Source: a virus | Direction: 5' to 3' (one strand) | Virus record (IMG/VR): IMGVR_UViG_3300027741_000025 | Span: 80,364 to 144,363 of that record | Length of the DNA: 64,000 nucleotides | Shown here: positions 27,049 through 38,834 of the stretch, piece by piece | Position numbering within the stretch: the stretch's first letter is position 1 | Layout of the letters: each line of letters starts with the position of its first letter | Position numbers and translations under genes: made by a program | The notes under the pieces: generated by a model | What the model saw: only the letters and a program-made list of their open reading frames with translations | What the model was told of the DNA's origin: nothing | The model's database searches: none

Positions 27049-30000
27049 ATGACATCAACAACTCCAATATCCGGTAATTTATTCGTTTGTGGGTATAATC
27101 GTACCCACCAACTTGGATTGCCCGATATTTGGAGCTCCTACTTTAGTTTATTAAAAACCAGTTCTGATCGATGGATAGATGCTGCTGCAGGCGGAACATA
27201 TTCGATTGCAATCCAAGAAGATGGCACTCTATGGGGAACCGGTGGTCTCCCAGGATACTCTGGGACGATTGGATTGGGAAGAACAACAACTGAAAGCTTT
27301 ACCTTAATCAACACAAAAAAATGGGTTAGTGTGGCTGCCGGTGTAAACCACACTATTGCTATACATGATGATGGAACACTGTGGGGCACCGGCACTAATG
27401 TTAACGGTCAACTTGGCTTGGGAAACACTAATAATGTTGATGAATTTACAAAAATAAGTAGCGACTCATGGATAGGTGCTGCTTGTGGCGCCACACACAC
27501 ACTTGCTATACGCAGTGACGGAACATTGTGGGTAGCAGGAGTGGGTTTTGACGGTCAGCTTGGGCTTGGTAACAGTGTTTCTACAACCTTTGGATCATTT
27601 GTGCAAATAGGAACAAGCAAGTGGAAAAGTGTGACTGCAAATTATATGAGGACAGTTGCAATACGCAGTGATGGTACTTTGTGGATCACCGGAGCCGGAT
27701 TCTCATCAAGGTCATATGACTTTATACAAATCAGTGAAAATACATGGGATAAAGTTCGTTGTAGCCTAGCTGTAAATCGTGTCGGGTGCGTTTTTGCAAT
27801 TCGTACCGATGGAACATTGTGGTGTTTTGGAGAAGGCGGAACTCTAGGTCTGGGTGATTACAACCGCCGCGACTCATTGACGCAAGTTGGTAATAACACA
27901 TGGAAAGATGTTAGTTGCCACAACAGTCACACCATGGCAATCAGAAGCGATGGAACACTATGGGCTACAGGAAATAGTTCGAACGGCAAGCTTGGTGCCG
28001 GGAGCGTATCTTTAAACCAATATTTAACTTTTATACAAGTGGGAACTTATCTTGATAATTATTGGTCAAAAGTAGTTACTGGTCCAAATCACACATTGGC
28101 GATTTCTCAACTGCCGCCGGCTCCAACACCTCCACCAACACCTGAGCCTGATACAGGAACTCCAAAAAATGGTTATTTATTTTCTGTGGGTTTTAGCCGC
28201 ACAAGCAAATCAATAACTAGTCCGTTTTCAGGACTAGGTAAAGATACAAACCAGTCTTATCTTTCGCAAATTGGAGCGGATGAGTGGGTAAGCATTTCTA
28301 GCGGTTTTGGACACACAGCAGCTATAAAAGCAGACCGAACACTTTGGACAACTGGTTATAATGAATTTGGACAATTGGGTCTTGGAGATAAAATAAACAG
28401 ATCTTCTTTTGTTCAAGTTAGCGCAGAATCTTGGTTGAAAGTGGCGACAGGAAACGCAGCAACATTTGCAATAAGGAATGATGGGACGCTTTGGGCAACT
28501 GGCGACAACCGAAATTTTCAACTTGGACTTGGCGATAATGAAAATAGGAAGAGTCTTACACAAGTCGGAACAGATTCTTGGGTTGATGTTTCATCTGGCG
28601 ATGGTCATACAATTGCTATTAAAAGTGATGGAACGCTTTGGGGGGCAGGATGGAACCAAATGGGGGAATTAAGTCTCACCGACGCAGATGGCAATCCAAA
28701 ATTATTTTTTCACGCAAGAGTTATGACTAAAATTGGCAATCAAACATGGAATTATATTTCAGCTGGTGGTAGGTTCATCATAGCAATCAGAAGCGATGGA
28801 ACATTGTGGGGATCAGGAGCCAATTCTTCAGGACAGCTTGGGCTTGGATTTAAAGATTTTAGTAAGACGACTTTAACTCAAATCGACAACGGAGTTTGGT
28901 CGAAGGTAGCTGCGGGTTTTTACAACACCTTTGCTATAAAAAACGATGGAACTCTATGGTGTGCTGGGGGTAATACATTTGGGCAACTCGGACTTGGCGA
29001 TAAAACAGATCGTGCTCGTTTAACTAAAATTGGAGTTGATTATTGGAGAGAAGTATATAATTACTGGGTAAACACCTTCGCCATCAAAGCAAATAAAACT
29101 CTTTGGATTTCCGGAGACAATAGGCTGGATGCTGACGGCGACCCTTACGGACTAATTCTAAATGGTGTAGATCGATCTTCTTTCAACCAAGTTGGAGTTG
29201 GCTGGACGAAGGTTTCTGGGAACAATAGGTGCATGTTGGCATTAAAAGAAAACATACCAACACCAACTCCAACTAATACACCGGGACCAACAGCCACACC
29301 AACTGCAACAAAATTTAAGATAACACCTACACCAACAACTACGCCCACCAAGACACCCGGACCAACAGCTACACCGACCGCTACAGCTACACCAACAAAG
29401 ACACTTGGACCAACAGCTACACCAACAAAGACACTTGGACCAACAGCAACACCAACAAAGACACTTGGACCAACAGCTACACCAACAAAGACACTTGGAC
29501 CAACTCCAACTCCTACTGTTAAAAATATTTCAAAAACTGCTCCTCCAACAAGAATTATATTTAAAAATTACACACAATTAGAATGGTATGATTCCAATCC
29601 CATATTAGCTGTTGGAGAAGCTGGTTATGAAAATGATGCTGGCGGTTTGAAATTTGGCGATGGAGCTAATCGTTGGAGAGAACTTCCTTACAGTTGCCAA
29701 AGAGGTGGATGTGTGGTTTCGACGCCAACTAACACTGCTACACCAACAGCTACACCAACAATAACAGCTACACCAACAATAACAGCTACACCAACAATAA
29801 CAGCTACACCAACAATAACAGCTACACCAACAATAACAGCTACACCAACAATAACAGCTACACCAACACTAACTGCTACACCAACACTAACTGCTACACC
29901 AACACTAACACCAACACCAACACTAACTGCTACACCAACACTAACTGCTACACCAACACTAACTGCTACAGCCGCAAACGAATACTACTGTGTTAGGTTT

Positions 30001-30927
30001 AGAACAACACAAACACCTACACTAACCAATACGGCTACTCCTACACCAACTAATACGGCTATAATAACTTCTACGCCTGCAATAACTTCTACGCCTGCAA
30101 TAACTTCTACGCCTGCAATAACTTCTACTCCAGCACCAACTCCTGGACCACATGCTGCTGATTTTATAGTAATAAATTATAATTATCCATCTGAGCTAGA
30201 TTTAAAAACTGATACAATTATCGATTATCCTGATGAAATTGGAAGAATAACTGCAGGTTCTTGTCGTATTATATTTGGAGAACCGGATATTAAAAGAGGG
30301 CAAATGATCTGGGGTGGGGCACCTGATGATGGAATTGATTCTTATCTTATAAATGTTAATAGCATATTTGTCCCCAGTTATACTACATTTACTTTATGTG
30401 TTTTCGCTAGGGCATTTTGGTACGCTAATCCGGATCCCGAAGGATCTTTGATCAGAATAGAACTAACTGCTTATAAGGGTGGAGAAATGAGTAAAGAAGG
30501 AACTCATTGGATAAATACTGGCGGAGAAATAATTTCAAGTGAAGATAAGACATATAAAGTTGACGGACCAGAACAACCCACATGTGATGGTGATTTCCAA
30601 AACTTAGTGCATATTAAATATCACGATAATGGTTTTGGTGCAGGTGCTGGCGTTGCTGACTGGATGGATCCAAAGGATCCACTTAAAACTTGCTATCCTC
30701 CTTGTTCCGGGACTTGTACTTATCACTGCGACACAGATAATGGAGGAACTTGGCGTCTTTTAAATAGTAATTGTTCTCCTATCAGCTATTGTGATTGTCA
30801 TCCAACATTAGTGCCTGAATGGGTAACAGAATGCGATAATGGATATTGCGAAGCAGGGTACCATGATCTTTGTTATATACCATGTAGTGATGAGTTTGGT
30901 GGGCATAGTCCTTGGACAAAACCATAA
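27049..30927 (+). CDS. Giant adhesin with two RCC1 propellers, Mtd_N-like domain and PT linkers
   Basis: A 1292-aa protein. Residues about 5-355 and 375-735 each hold about seven RCC1-type repeats (GHTxAIKxDGTLWxxGxNxxGQLGLGD...W), predicting two seven-bladed propellers. A PT linker runs about 738-822. An internal Mtd_N-like domain (about 831-884: [20 protein letters not shown] ... GLKFGDG) follows, then two PT linkers (892-972, 985-1034). A C-terminal domain (1037-1292) shares its first half with the middle of the 6804-9146 fibre and ends in a Cys-rich tail. RCC1 propellers usually bind proteins or chromatin in eukaryotes; here they are probably receptor-binding heads. No signal peptide. Confidence 0.85.
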   Translation: MTSTTPISGNLFVCGYNRTHQLGLPDIWSSYFSLLKTSSDRWIDAAAGGTYSIAIQEDGTLWGTGGLPGYSGTIGLGRTTTESFTLINTKKWVSVAAGVNHTIAIHDDGTLWGTGTNVNGQLGLGNTNNVDEFTKISSDSWIGAACGATHTLAIRSDGTLWVAGVGFDGQLGLGNSVSTTFGSFVQIGTSKWKSVTANYMRTVAIRSDGTLWITGAGFSSRSYDFIQISENTWDKVRCSLAVNRVGCVFAIRTDGTLWCFGEGGTLGLGDYNRRDSLTQVGNNTWKDVSCHNSHTMAIRSDGTLWATGNSSNGKLGAGSVSLNQYLTFIQVGTYLDNYWSKVVTGPNHTLAISQLPPAPTPPPTPEPDTGTPKNGYLFSVGFSRTSKSITSPFSGLGKDTNQSYLSQIGADEWVSISSGFGHTAAIKADRTLWTTGYNEFGQLGLGDKINRSSFVQVSAESWLKVATGNAATFAIRNDGTLWATGDNRNFQLGLGDNENRKSLTQVGTDSWVDVSSGDGHTIAIKSDGTLWGAGWNQMGELSLTDADGNPKLFFHARVMTKIGNQTWNYISAGGRFIIAIRSDGTLWGSGANSSGQLGLGFKDFSKTTLTQIDNGVWSKVAAGFYNTFAIKNDGTLWCAGGNTFGQLGLGDKTDRARLTKIGVDYWREVYNYWVNTFAIKANKTLWISGDNRLDADGDPYGLILNGVDRSSFNQVGVGWTKVSGNNRCMLALKENIPTPTPTNTPGPTATPTATKFKITPTPTTTPTKTPGPTATPTATATPTKTLGPTATPTKTLGPTATPTKTLGPTATPTKTLGPTPTPTVKNISKTAPPTRIIFKNYTQLEWYDSNPILAVGEAGYENDAGGLKFGDGANRWRELPYSCQRGGCVVSTPTNTATPTATPTITATPTITATPTITATPTITATPTITATPTITATPTLTATPTLTATPTLTPTPTLTATPTLTATPTLTATAANEYYCVRFRTTQTPTLTNTATPTPTNTAIITSTPAITSTPAITSTPAITSTPAPTPGPHAADFIVINYNYPSELDLKTDTIIDYPDEIGRITAGSCRIIFGEPDIKRGQMIWGGAPDDGIDSYLINVNSIFVPSYTTFTLCVFARAFWYANPDPEGSLIRIELTAYKGGEMSKEGTHWINTGGEIISSEDKTYKVDGPEQPTCDGDFQNLVHIKYHDNGFGAGAGVADWMDPKDPLKTCYPPCSGTCTYHCDTDNGGTWRLLNSNCSPISYCDCHPTLVPEWVTECDNGYCEAGYHDLCYIPCSDEFGGHSPWTKP
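29387..29504 (+). repeat. 30-bp tandem repeat in a Pro/Thr linker
   Basis: Nearly identical 30-bp units 'acacttggaccaacagctac' plus 'accaacaaag' begin at 29401, 29431, 29461 and 29491 (last one partial), encoding [10 protein letters not shown]. Confidence 0.85.
29755..29966 (+). repeat. 18-bp tandem repeats in a Pro/Thr linker
   Basis: Six copies of 'acaataacagctacacca' are followed by about seven copies of a variant 'acactaactgctacacca', all in frame (T-I/L-T-A-T-P). Confidence 0.85.
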
Positions 30928-30994
30928 TTATTATCACTGACGCCAGACACTGTGTCTAGGGATGAACATTACTTATTATTTTATTCTACACGAG

Positions 30995-31002
30995 TATATA
31001 AT
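30995..31002 (+). promoter_or_regulatory. Late-promoter-like TATATAAT box with leader
   Basis: The octamer lies 23 nt upstream of the ATG at 31026, and a GAGGG ribosome-binding site falls in between. Here the spacing would allow a normal short leader. Confidence 0.4.
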
Positions 31003-31025
31003 CTTTAGCTAAACATAGAGGGAAA

Positions 31026-32975
31026 ATGATGTCAGAAAGTTTTTGCATACCATCAAATGATTTTGATCCCAACATACACGAATTGATCGCCAAGCATTCA
31101 AATTCTCAAGATTGCAATGCAGGTTGCGGAGCCACACCAACACCAACTGCAACAGCTGTACCTACTAATACTACCACACCAACTAATACTGCCACACCAA
31201 CTAATACTGCCACACCAACTAATACTGCCACACCAACTAATACTGCCACACCAACTAATACTGCCACACCAACACCAACTAATACTGCTACACCAACAGC
31301 TACACCAACTAATACTGCCACAACAACACTAACTGCTACACCAACACCAACTAATACTGCTACGCCAACAGCTACACCAACTAATACTGCCACAACAACA
31401 CTAACTGCTACACCAACACCAACTAATACTGCTACGCCAACAGCTACACCAACTAATACTGCCACAACAACACTAACTGCTACACCAACAGCTACACCAA
31501 CACCAACTAATACTGCTACGCCAACAGCTACACCAACACCAACTAATACTGCTACGCCAACAGCTACACCAACCAATACTGCCACAACAACACTAACTGC
31601 TACACCTACTAAGACACCTGGATCAACAGCCACACCAAACTGTCCAGGCAGTAATTTGATACTAAATGGAGATTTTGAATTTGATGTCCCTCAATCTGAT
31701 GGTGGTACCGCCCAACATTGGAATGTGCACAATGTGGACGTAACATCAATAGAGCTAACGGGACCTAATAAAAATGTATGGATAGATTTAAATTCTTGCT
31801 CTCTAGGTTATATCGAACAGTCTTTTTCTACTATAATTGGAGAGAGCTATGTAGTAAATTTTAATATGGCGGCTAATAATCGATGCACCCCTTCTAATCC
31901 TTGCGAAGAAGGAAGGCAAGATAATACACAATACAGAAAAGAATTTTTTGTTAATTTTGCAAATACCTACTGGGTCCTGGTGTTTGATATGACCGATACA
32001 CCAAATTTAATTCCAGGTAGACAATACGATTATGCTGGGATGGGATGGATTCCACAATCCATGGTATTTACCGCAATAGATAATATTACAACTTTAAGAT
32101 TTGTAAGCAATTGCACAAATTGTGGCTGCTTTGGTCCAGCAGTAGATTGCATTCAAGTTTGTGGTATTCCAGGACCAACCATGACACCAACACCTACTAA
32201 TACATCAACTCCTACCGCCACACCCACTAAGACACCAACGCCCACACCAACTCAATGCCCATGCCCAGGATTTCCAGCATTTGATGGATCTTCATCTACA
32301 AGTGGAACATATTACAAAACATGCACCATAGTTGACAATGATACTTGTTCGCCAAATGGTAATAGAGTAGTAAGTTTTGTATGCGAACAAGGACAATCTG
32401 GAGTAGTAACTGCTGGCACAGGAAGCTATGTTGGTGATGTGGGACAAATTATATCTGTTCCCTCTTCTTGGTTGCAATCAAATCCTCTAAATACTGCGAC
32501 ATGGAATTCTGCAACATATGATGGTAATTGCGGAAATTCACTTGGAGATAAAATTTATTACGAACTTAGTGATTCTGTAATTGGTGTTTGCCCAACAGCT
32601 ACGCCAACACCCACCAAGACACCAACAGCAACACCAACACCAACACCTACACCAACTAAGACAGCAACACCCACACCAACTAAGACACCTACAGCTACAC
32701 CGACAGCCACACCAACAGCTACACCGACAGCTACGCCGCCGCGAACAGCCACACCAACAGCAACACCAACAGCTACACCAACAGCTACACCACCGCCAAC
32801 AGCCACACTAATGACAAGTACAGTTTGCTATGATGACGAGTGCAGGTCGGCGTGCGAAGTTAATTACTATGATGGTTCTTGTTACCATGAAGGCTTCTGT
32901 GGACCATCCGGTGCCACCAAGGTAACATTTACACTTGGCGGACTTCTAACAGATTGTTGCTGCGCCACCACTTAA
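31026..32975 (+). CDS. Modular fibre protein with DUF642-like domain and shared C-terminal cap
   Basis: A 649-aa protein. Residues 1-36 are a Cys-containing start ([11 protein letters not shown] ... QDCNAGCG). A PT linker spans 36-205. Residues 206-380 ([10 protein letters not shown] ... [20 protein letters not shown]) follow the DUF642/choice-of-anchor-C carbohydrate-binding pattern. A PT segment follows, then a CPGF...[11 protein letters not shown] module (411-522), another PT linker (522-596) and a Cys-rich cap (596-649, VCYDDEC...CCCATT). The last two modules are repeated, inverted, at the end of the convergent 33035-37576 gene. Confidence 0.82.
   Translation: MMSESFCIPSNDFDPNIHELIAKHSNSQDCNAGCGATPTPTATAVPTNTTTPTNTATPTNTATPTNTATPTNTATPTNTATPTPTNTATPTATPTNTATTTLTATPTPTNTATPTATPTNTATTTLTATPTPTNTATPTATPTNTATTTLTATPTATPTPTNTATPTATPTPTNTATPTATPTNTATTTLTATPTKTPGSTATPNCPGSNLILNGDFEFDVPQSDGGTAQHWNVHNVDVTSIELTGPNKNVWIDLNSCSLGYIEQSFSTIIGESYVVNFNMAANNRCTPSNPCEEGRQDNTQYRKEFFVNFANTYWVLVFDMTDTPNLIPGRQYDYAGMGWIPQSMVFTAIDNITTLRFVSNCTNCGCFGPAVDCIQVCGIPGPTMTPTPTNTSTPTATPTKTPTPTPTQCPCPGFPAFDGSSSTSGTYYKTCTIVDNDTCSPNGNRVVSFVCEQGQSGVVTAGTGSYVGDVGQIISVPSSWLQSNPLNTATWNSATYDGNCGNSLGDKIYYELSDSVIGVCPTATPTPTKTPTATPTPTPTPTKTATPTPTKTPTATPTATPTATPTATPPRTATPTATPTATPTATPPPTATLMTSTVCYDDECRSACEVNYYDGSCYHEGFCGPSGATKVTFTLGGLLTDCCCATT
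31174..31610 (+). repeat. Nested 18- and 72-bp tandem repeats in a Pro/Thr linker
   Basis: Five copies of 'aatactgccacaccaact' are followed by longer about 72-bp units combining [10 protein letters not shown] and [12 protein letters not shown] blocks. This is a higher-order array encoding about 140 residues of linker. Confidence 0.8.
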
Positions 32976-33222
32976 ATTATTATCAAATTCAATACTATAT
33001 AAATTGTTAATGGATCCCATTTTTTTTATGTTTTTTAATATGTGGCGCAGCAACAATCTGTTAGAAGTCCTCCAAGTGTAAATGTTACTTTAATAACGCC
33101 GGAGCCGCTGCAGGAGACTTCATGGTAACAAGAACCATCATAGTAATTAACTTCGCACGCCGACTTGCACTCGTCATCATAGCAAACTGTACTTGTCATT
33201 AGTGTGGCTGTTGGCGGTGGTG
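32788..33222. repeat. Inverted repeat: shared C-terminal cap of two convergent fibre genes
   Basis: Arms about 32788-32968 and 33040-33222 are inverted copies. The first about 110 bp of each arm (from the PT linker through GGTTCTTGTTACCATGAAG) differ at only one or two positions, then a short variable stretch, then again near identity through TTGCTGCGCCAC. The central about 70 bp holds a possible terminator. Confidence 0.85.
33009..33028 (+). terminator. Weak intrinsic terminator
   Basis: AATGG-ATC-CCATT is a 5-bp stem with a 3-nt loop, followed immediately by a run of T's. It lies 34 nt after the stop of 31026-32975. The stem is short, so efficiency is doubtful. Confidence 0.4.
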
Positions 33223-36200
33223 TATTAGTCGGTATAGCAGTTGGTGTAGCAGTTGGTGTCTTAGCAGGCGTGGCAGCAGGAGTCTTAGTTAGCGTTGGTG
33301 TTGGTGTTGGAGTAAATGTTGGTGTTGGAGTAAATGTTGGTGTTGGTGTTGGTGTTGGTGTTGGTGTCTTAGTTAGTGTGGATGTTGGCGTGGATGTTGG
33401 TGTGGATGTTGGTGTGGATGTAGCTGTTGGTGTTGGTGTTTTGGTAAGTGTTGGAGTTGGTGTCTTGGTAGGTGTGGCTGTTGGTCCTGGTGTAGCTGTT
33501 GGGCAAGGCCCACCAACTACCGGATTGCTGAGCGACCAATAAACTTTATCTCCAAGTGCATTTCCACAACTACCGTCATATGTTGCAGAATTCCACGTTG
33601 CAGTATTTAGTGGGTTTGATGTTACCCAGGAAGAAGGAACAGATATTGTTTGACCTACAAGTCCGTTATAGCTTCCTGTGCCAGCAGTGACTGATCCCAA
33701 TTGTCCTTGTCCACACACATAACTTATTGTAATGGTGCCATTCGGCGTACAAAGATCATTATCAATTATAGTGCATGTCTTGTAGTATGTTCCACTTGTA
33801 GATGAAGATCCATCAAATGCCGAAAATCCTGGGCATACACATCCAGTAGCTGTTGGTGTTGGAGTTTCTGGTCCTGGTGTGGCTGTTGGAGTAGCTGTTG
33901 GCGGGGGCGTAACTGTTGGTGTTGGTGTTATTGCACCTCCACAGCAAAAAGTTATTCCGTCTATTTCATTTGCCAAATTTCCTCTTCCTAAGCAGACATT
34001 GGTATCTGAGAGGACTATGTATTCAGTCACATCTGTGTGGCAGCGACTTATTGGAGGACCAATTAAACACTTTAATTTAGATGCCATTGTCACACAATTT
34101 TGCTCAGACGGTATTAAATTAAGCCCAGCTATAGTTTCTTCTGGTATTGTCACCACTTGTACAGACAAAATTGCGCCGCAGTCCGGAACACAACAATAAT
34201 CGGCTTCACAAGAATATGGAGATGTTGCAACAATGTTAGGCGCATCTCCAAAAGAATTTAGATTTATTTCTTCTACAAAAATTTCTTTAGATTCATCCCA
34301 TGTGCCACCAACTAAGCCTCCAACATAAAAATCATATTTTGCCAAATCACATGCATGACAAGCAGAAAAAACAAACTTCAAATTACTAATGCATCCTGGT
34401 GTGGACGTTGGTCCAGGTGTTAGTGTTGGAGTAGCTGTTGGTTCAAGTGTTTCCGTAGGGGTGGCTGTTAGTGTTGGGGTAGCTGTTGGTCCAGGTGTTT
34501 CCGTAGGGGTGACTGTTAGTGTTGGAGTTGGAGTTGGTCCAAGTGTAACTGTGGCTGTTGGAGTTGGAGTTGGAGTTGGAGTCTTGGTTGGTGTAGCTGT
34601 TGGCGTCTTAGTTGGTGTGGGTGTAGATGTAGGTGTTGCTGTTGGTGTAGCAGTTAGTGTTGGTGTTGGTGTAGCAGTTAGTGTTGGTGTTGGTGTAGCT
34701 GTTAGTGTTGGTGTAGCTGTTAGTGTTGGTGTAGGCGTTGGAGTTGGGGTGGCTGGATTTGGCTCACACCAAACTTGACAAGTACAACTGCTTGTGCAGT
34801 GCTTAGATGAGTCATAAGATAGATTAGGACATCTGCATCCTGGATTGCAGCCATCTTTATCTACTGTATACACATCATCTATATCCCAATAATAATCACA
34901 CACTCCACACGGACCTGTGGTTGGTGTAGGCGTTGGTGTTGGAGTAACATAATATCCCATACAAAACTCATTGCTGTAGCACAAATATTTTGGCAAAATT
35001 GTGGCAGTTGGAGCTGGGGTGGTGGTGGGAGTAGCAGTTGGGGTTGGTGTTGGCAGTAATGGACAATAGGTAATAGAAGAATAATAATAACCGCTATTAT
35101 CTAGTACATATATGTCATTTGGTCTTAAATAAAGTCTGCCTGCGCCTGGACTTCCTGTGTAACTTGAACCTACTGAAAAAGGAGATCCAGATCCTATTCT
35201 TCCAATAAGTTTCATATGACACTCAGAAGGCATTGGAGAAACACCGCCAAAGTTAAAACATCTAAGACCTATAGGGGTAGTATCTCTATCTATTCCATCT
35301 GGATCTGCTATATCTCCGGCTTCGTCCCAAACTGCTGTTCCTGTAGAAGATATTGCTATCGTACATTCGGGGAGTACATCCACACCAGTATCTTGCCAAT
35401 CTCTGGCACAATCCACAGTGAAGTTTGTTGTTATTGTCCCAATATCCATTTTTTCAAAATTAATATAAGAAACAGGGGGAATAATGCTCGAAGAAAGTTT
35501 ATTTTCAATGTTTTCACATACCAATTCAGATTCGGAAACTGACAAAGAAGCCGGATTAGGAACTATCAATTGTGTCTCAGAGTCAAGATCTACAGATATA
35601 ATTTTACAACTACCATTTGCCCATTTCCACATATCATAACCCTTGGTTGGATCCATACCAAATCTTTTACTTGGTGGAAAAGTAGCATTCAATCCAGGCT
35701 CCCACTCCTTGGTCATGTCATCTAAAATTGTGTGAATTCCATCTGCTTTTAGCCCTGTGTTTATACCTACGGTATAGTATTTATTCCATATCAGAGCAGG
35801 ACCTATTACATCCAGAACAACTGTGCCCGTAAAGTTTTTTCCAGAATAAATAGTGAGTCTTGAACCAGAATATATGGCAATTGAGTCAAATGTTGTGTTG
35901 GCAGCATGATTAAAAGCTAAATTATTATCAGGATATTCTCCTATAGAAACATAATCATCTGCATCCAATTTACAATTTGTAGTATGATCATCAGCAAATT
36001 GAGGTCTTTCGTACCAGGTGCATAAAATATGATCGTTAAACAATGCCCCAGTAAAGTGAACATCTCTTGCCCCCAATTCAGGCTTAGGTGTCGGAGGTAT
36101 TACTATGCACTTTTGAGGACAAGCCATTCTAAAACAAACTTGACAATTAACATCAGATGTTACAGAAGGTGTGGATGTTGGCGTTGAGGTAGATGTTGGC

Positions 36201-37576
36201 GTTGAGGTAGATGTTGGCGTTGAGGTAGATGTTGGCGTTGAGGTAGATGTTGGCGTTGAGGTAGATGTTGGCGTTGAGGTAGATGTTGGCGTTGAGGTAG
36301 ATGTTGGCGTTGAGGTAGATGTTGGCGTTGAGGTAGATGTTGGCGTTGAGGTAGATGTTGGCGTTGAGGTAGATGTTGGCGTTGGTATTGGCGTTGAGAC
36401 GGGTATTAAAGATTTTATCGCCATTGTAAAAGCAGAACCAGGACCCACTAAAACCCATGTATCAGATCCTATCTGAACTGGGTCATATCGATCAGAGGTT
36501 GTATTGTCTCCAACTTGTCCGCTGGAGTTATATCCCCATGCCCATAGTGTACCATCACTCTTTATGGCAGTTCCGTGGTTCCAACCTACTCTTGCTGATA
36601 TCCAAGCATCGGATCCTATTTGTACAGGATGATCAACATAATAAGGGCTACTTATTCCATTTCCTAGCTGCCCTGATATATTAACTCCCCACACCCACAT
36701 TGTGCCATTATTTTTTAACGCCACACTATGTTCACCAACATGAGCATAAGCCGATTGCCAGTCGGAATCAGATCCTATTTGAACAGGCGAATACCTATCT
36801 ATGTTTGTTCCATCTCCAAGAGCCCGGGAACTATTTTTACCCCAAGCCCAGAGTGTACCATCACTTTTTATTGCAACGGTATAATTTCCCCCTGCACTCA
36901 CCAAATTCCAAGCATCAGATCCTATTTGAACAGGTGAGTGTTTTCCAACAGTAGTTCCATCTCCAAGTTGTCCGTATGTGTTATCTCCCCAAGCCCATAG
37001 TGTACCATCAGTCTTTACTGCAAGAGTGTGTTTAGCTCCAGTGGTCACAAAATTCCAAGCATCAGATCCTATTTTAATAGGCACAAGACTACCGGTGACT
37101 GTTCCATTTCCAAGATTTCCATGTGTATTATCTCCCCAAGCCCATAATGTTCCGTCATTTTTTATAGCAAGAGTGTGATTGTTTAGAAATTCACCTTTTC
37201 CAGTACTTGCCAATTTCCAAGTGTCAGATCCTATTTGAATAGGCACAAGACTATCAGTGACTGTTCCATTTCCAAGCTTTCCATGTGTATTATCTCCCCA
37301 AGCCCATAATGTTCCGTCATTTTTTATAGCAACGGTATAGCCATATCCTCCACTAACTGATGTCCAATGATATGATCCTATCTGAACAGGCGAATATCTT
37401 TCAGTAGTAGTTCCATCTCCAAGTTGTCCGTATGTGTTATCTCCCCAAGCCCACAACACTCCGGACGAATTGGTTTGTATTGATAAATCATTTTCAAGAT
37501 TAATAAAAGGCTTAGGTGTTGATTTTGCAACACTTTGATTTTTAGAAACTCTATGTATTTTCTTTATCTCAAACAT
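33035..37576 (-). CDS. Largest adhesin (1513 aa): RCC1 propeller, LecA-like domain, PT linkers, shared cap
   Basis: Residues about 20-385 are RCC1 repeats ([16 protein letters not shown]...W repeated about seven times), one propeller. A perfect STP tandem repeat spans about 389-470. Residues 492-720 are a crystallin-like/unknown beta region with [11 protein letters not shown]. About 720-838 is LecA-like ([11 protein letters not shown] ... LIGRIG ... GRLYLRPND ... DNSG). Cys-rich segments and PT linkers follow (840-1063), then a domain at 1063-1217, the CPGF module (1244-1355), a PT linker and the cap (1459-1513). A TATATAAA box lies 2 nt from the start. Probably a long host-binding fibre. Confidence 0.85.
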   Translation of the reverse strand: MFEIKKIHRVSKNQSVAKSTPKPFINLENDLSIQTNSSGVLWAWGDNTYGQLGDGTTTERYSPVQIGSYHWTSVSGGYGYTVAIKNDGTLWAWGDNTHGKLGNGTVTDSLVPIQIGSDTWKLASTGKGEFLNNHTLAIKNDGTLWAWGDNTHGNLGNGTVTGSLVPIKIGSDAWNFVTTGAKHTLAVKTDGTLWAWGDNTYGQLGDGTTVGKHSPVQIGSDAWNLVSAGGNYTVAIKSDGTLWAWGKNSSRALGDGTNIDRYSPVQIGSDSDWQSAYAHVGEHSVALKNNGTMWVWGVNISGQLGNGISSPYYVDHPVQIGSDAWISARVGWNHGTAIKSDGTLWAWGYNSSGQVGDNTTSDRYDPVQIGSDTWVLVGPGSAFTMAIKSLIPVSTPIPTPTSTSTPTSTSTPTSTSTPTSTSTPTSTSTPTSTSTPTSTSTPTSTSTPTSTSTPTSTSTPTSTSTPTSTPSVTSDVNCQVCFRMACPQKCIVIPPTPKPELGARDVHFTGALFNDHILCTWYERPQFADDHTTNCKLDADDYVSIGEYPDNNLAFNHAANTTFDSIAIYSGSRLTIYSGKNFTGTVVLDVIGPALIWNKYYTVGINTGLKADGIHTILDDMTKEWEPGLNATFPPSKRFGMDPTKGYDMWKWANGSCKIISVDLDSETQLIVPNPASLSVSESELVCENIENKLSSSIIPPVSYINFEKMDIGTITTNFTVDCARDWQDTGVDVLPECTIAISSTGTAVWDEAGDIADPDGIDRDTTPIGLRCFNFGGVSPMPSECHMKLIGRIGSGSPFSVGSSYTGSPGAGRLYLRPNDIYVLDNSGYYYSSITYCPLLPTPTPTATPTTTPAPTATILPKYLCYSNEFCMGYYVTPTPTPTPTTGPCGVCDYYWDIDDVYTVDKDGCNPGCRCPNLSYDSSKHCTSSCTCQVWCEPNPATPTPTPTPTLTATPTLTATPTPTLTATPTPTLTATPTATPTSTPTPTKTPTATPTKTPTPTPTPTATVTLGPTPTPTLTVTPTETPGPTATPTLTATPTETLEPTATPTLTPGPTSTPGCISNLKFVFSACHACDLAKYDFYVGGLVGGTWDESKEIFVEEINLNSFGDAPNIVATSPYSCEADYCCVPDCGAILSVQVVTIPEETIAGLNLIPSEQNCVTMASKLKCLIGPPISRCHTDVTEYIVLSDTNVCLGRGNLANEIDGITFCCGGAITPTPTVTPPPTATPTATPGPETPTPTATGCVCPGFSAFDGSSSTSGTYYKTCTIIDNDLCTPNGTITISYVCGQGQLGSVTAGTGSYNGLVGQTISVPSSWVTSNPLNTATWNSATYDGSCGNALGDKVYWSLSNPVVGGPCPTATPGPTATPTKTPTPTLTKTPTPTATSTPTSTPTSTPTSTLTKTPTPTPTPTPTFTPTPTFTPTPTPTLTKTPAATPAKTPTATPTAIPTNTPPPTATLMTSTVCYDDECKSACEVNYYDGSCYHEVSCSGSGVIKVTFTLGGLLTDCCCATY
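36180..36377 (-). repeat. Eleven perfect 18-bp tandem repeats (STP linker)
   Basis: The plus-strand unit ggcgttgaggtagatgtt occurs 11 times without a mismatch, encoding (S-T-P-T-S-T)n in the minus-strand adhesin. Perfect identity implies recent expansion or ongoing slippage and gene conversion. Confidence 0.95.
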
Positions 37577-37578
37577 AC

Positions 37579-37586
37579 TTTATATA
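37579..37586 (-). promoter_or_regulatory. Late-promoter-like TATATAAA box
   Basis: On the minus strand TATATAAA is followed by GT and then the ATG at 37576. That leaves 2 nt, too few for a Shine-Dalgarno sequence. Confidence 0.35.
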
Positions 37587-37606
37587 TCAGTTATTAAACA
37601 AATAAA

Positions 37607-38236
37607 TCAAGGAGATATAACTCTAATTAAACTTCCATAAATAATTGCATAACCTGTATGAGAGTCAGCAGTGCTAGGTTTTGACACACTAAAACTAACT
37701 ATAGTTCCCTCATAAATTGCATTTTGTGGAATTTCCAAAACATGCCTTGCTCCCGAACTGTTACTCTGAAGTATGGAGTCTTGGTAATAAGCCTGATAAT
37801 CTTGATGATTTCCAAACCTTATCACAGGACTATCTCCAGGAGATTGTATTGTTTTGGTCACAATCTCCATGGAATCTATTAAAAACATAAAATCAGGGGG
37901 AACTTCAAATATATCCGTCTCTACGATAGTTTTAAAATCTATTACCGAAGATCTGACTGAGGTCTTTTGAACAAAATCAGCATTATCACCTAAAATTAAA
38001 GGACTTGACGCTTGATTTGCATAGTTTAATTGTGACCAATAGTGTATTCCGTCGCCTATTTTGTACAAACCTGTGTCTATTTCAAAACCAGGCTCACCAG
38101 AATCCAACAAAGGATCTTTATTAATCCACTCTTGGGCGGTTCCTCTTCTGAATTGAATTAATGCTTTTAATTCTCTTTGATAACTCACCTCGCGTGGCGT
38201 GATAGAATTTGATACTCTTGGTCTTAATTCGCTCAT
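37607..38236 (-). CDS. Mtd_N-like tail/fibre protein
   Basis: A 209-aa protein from the ATG at 38236, chosen because GGAG lies 7 nt upstream. Residues 28-75 (LIQFRRGTAQEWINKDPLLDSG ... TGLYKIGDG) form the phage tail N-terminal (Mtd_N-like) domain. The C-terminal about 100 residues are a beta domain (PPDFMFLIDSMEIV ... SFSVSKP) resembling a fibre-associated cap. It lies 30 nt upstream of the 1513-aa adhesin, same strand, and may be its attachment or adaptor partner. Confidence 0.75.
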   Translation of the reverse strand: MSELRPRVSNSITPREVSYQRELKALIQFRRGTAQEWINKDPLLDSGEPGFEIDTGLYKIGDGIHYWSQLNYANQASSPLILGDNADFVQKTSVRSSVIDFKTIVETDIFEVPPDFMFLIDSMEIVTKTIQSPGDSPVIRFGNHQDYQAYYQDSILQSNSSGARHVLEIPQNAIYEGTIVSFSVSKPSTADSHTGYAIIYGSLIRVISP

Positions 38237-38285
38237 TTTTTGCTCCATCAATTTTGATGTTTAATTTATATATGAAAAATTAATA

Positions 38286-38293
38286 TATAAATA
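38286..38293 (+). promoter_or_regulatory. Exact T4-type late promoter box TATAAATA
   Basis: The sequence TATATAAATA ends 1 nt before the ATG at 38295, so it contains both the T4 late consensus and the window's TATATAAA variant. A normal late transcript from here would start at or after the start codon, which is odd for this gene. Confidence 0.35.
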
Positions 38294-38294
38294 T

Positions 38295-38816
38295 ATGGAC
38301 TATACATTTGTTGGTAATGGAAAATTAAGATTTTTTGGTTGTCCCATAATAAATGTTGAAAAACTTTACCCATCAAAGTTTTCAATAGGAGAAATTCTGT
38401 ACCCAATAAGAAAAGCCAGATTGGGAATATTAGAAAAAGTGGCAATCAAAAAGGTCCTTTTGAATTTCAAAGACAGCCAACCAATTTTTATTTATAAAGA
38501 CACATTCAATAGTCTTCATGAAGAAGAAGAGCTTTGTAGATACTTAGAAGCCCAACAAGAAGTCGAAAGCTTTAATTCTTATGTAGAAGCACTATTAATG
38601 AACAGTGGTGGATGTGGAGTAACAGAATACTTCACAAATGTTACTGCTTCCTCAAGAACAACAATGGGAACAACAAGAACTTTAAGAAAGCTTAAGGCAC
38701 TTATCAATAATCTACGCTCAGATAACTTTAAAACAGGATATATTGATAATGATGTAAAGGCATCAGAAATAATTAAGGAAATAGACTCGCTACTGTTAGA
38801 TGGAGGCTCACCCTGA
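38295..38816 (+). CDS. Conserved phage protein of unknown function, DGGSP end
   Basis: A 173-aa protein. The N-terminal half has KLYPSKFSIGEILYPIRKA followed by RLGILEKVAIKKVLL, a strongly patterned region that looks conserved. The middle is acidic and the C-terminus has helices ending LLLDGGSP. The same DGGSP end closes the next small gene. No enzyme motif is seen. A minor virion or assembly role is possible. Confidence 0.65.
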   Translation: MDYTFVGNGKLRFFGCPIINVEKLYPSKFSIGEILYPIRKARLGILEKVAIKKVLLNFKDSQPIFIYKDTFNSLHEEEELCRYLEAQQEVESFNSYVEALLMNSGGCGVTEYFTNVTASSRTTMGTTRTLRKLKALINNLRSDNFKTGYIDNDVKASEIIKEIDSLLLDGGSP

Positions 38817-38834
38817 TATAGAAAGGATTCTATT

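Noticed and set aside
30945-30962. AGACA-CTG-TGTCT as a terminator after the 27049-30927 gene
   Set aside because: The stem is only 5 bp and is followed by AGGGATG rather than a T-run.
31131-31640. Repeat arrays considered as CRISPR
   Set aside because: The units are contiguous, in frame and have no unique spacers; they encode protein linkers.
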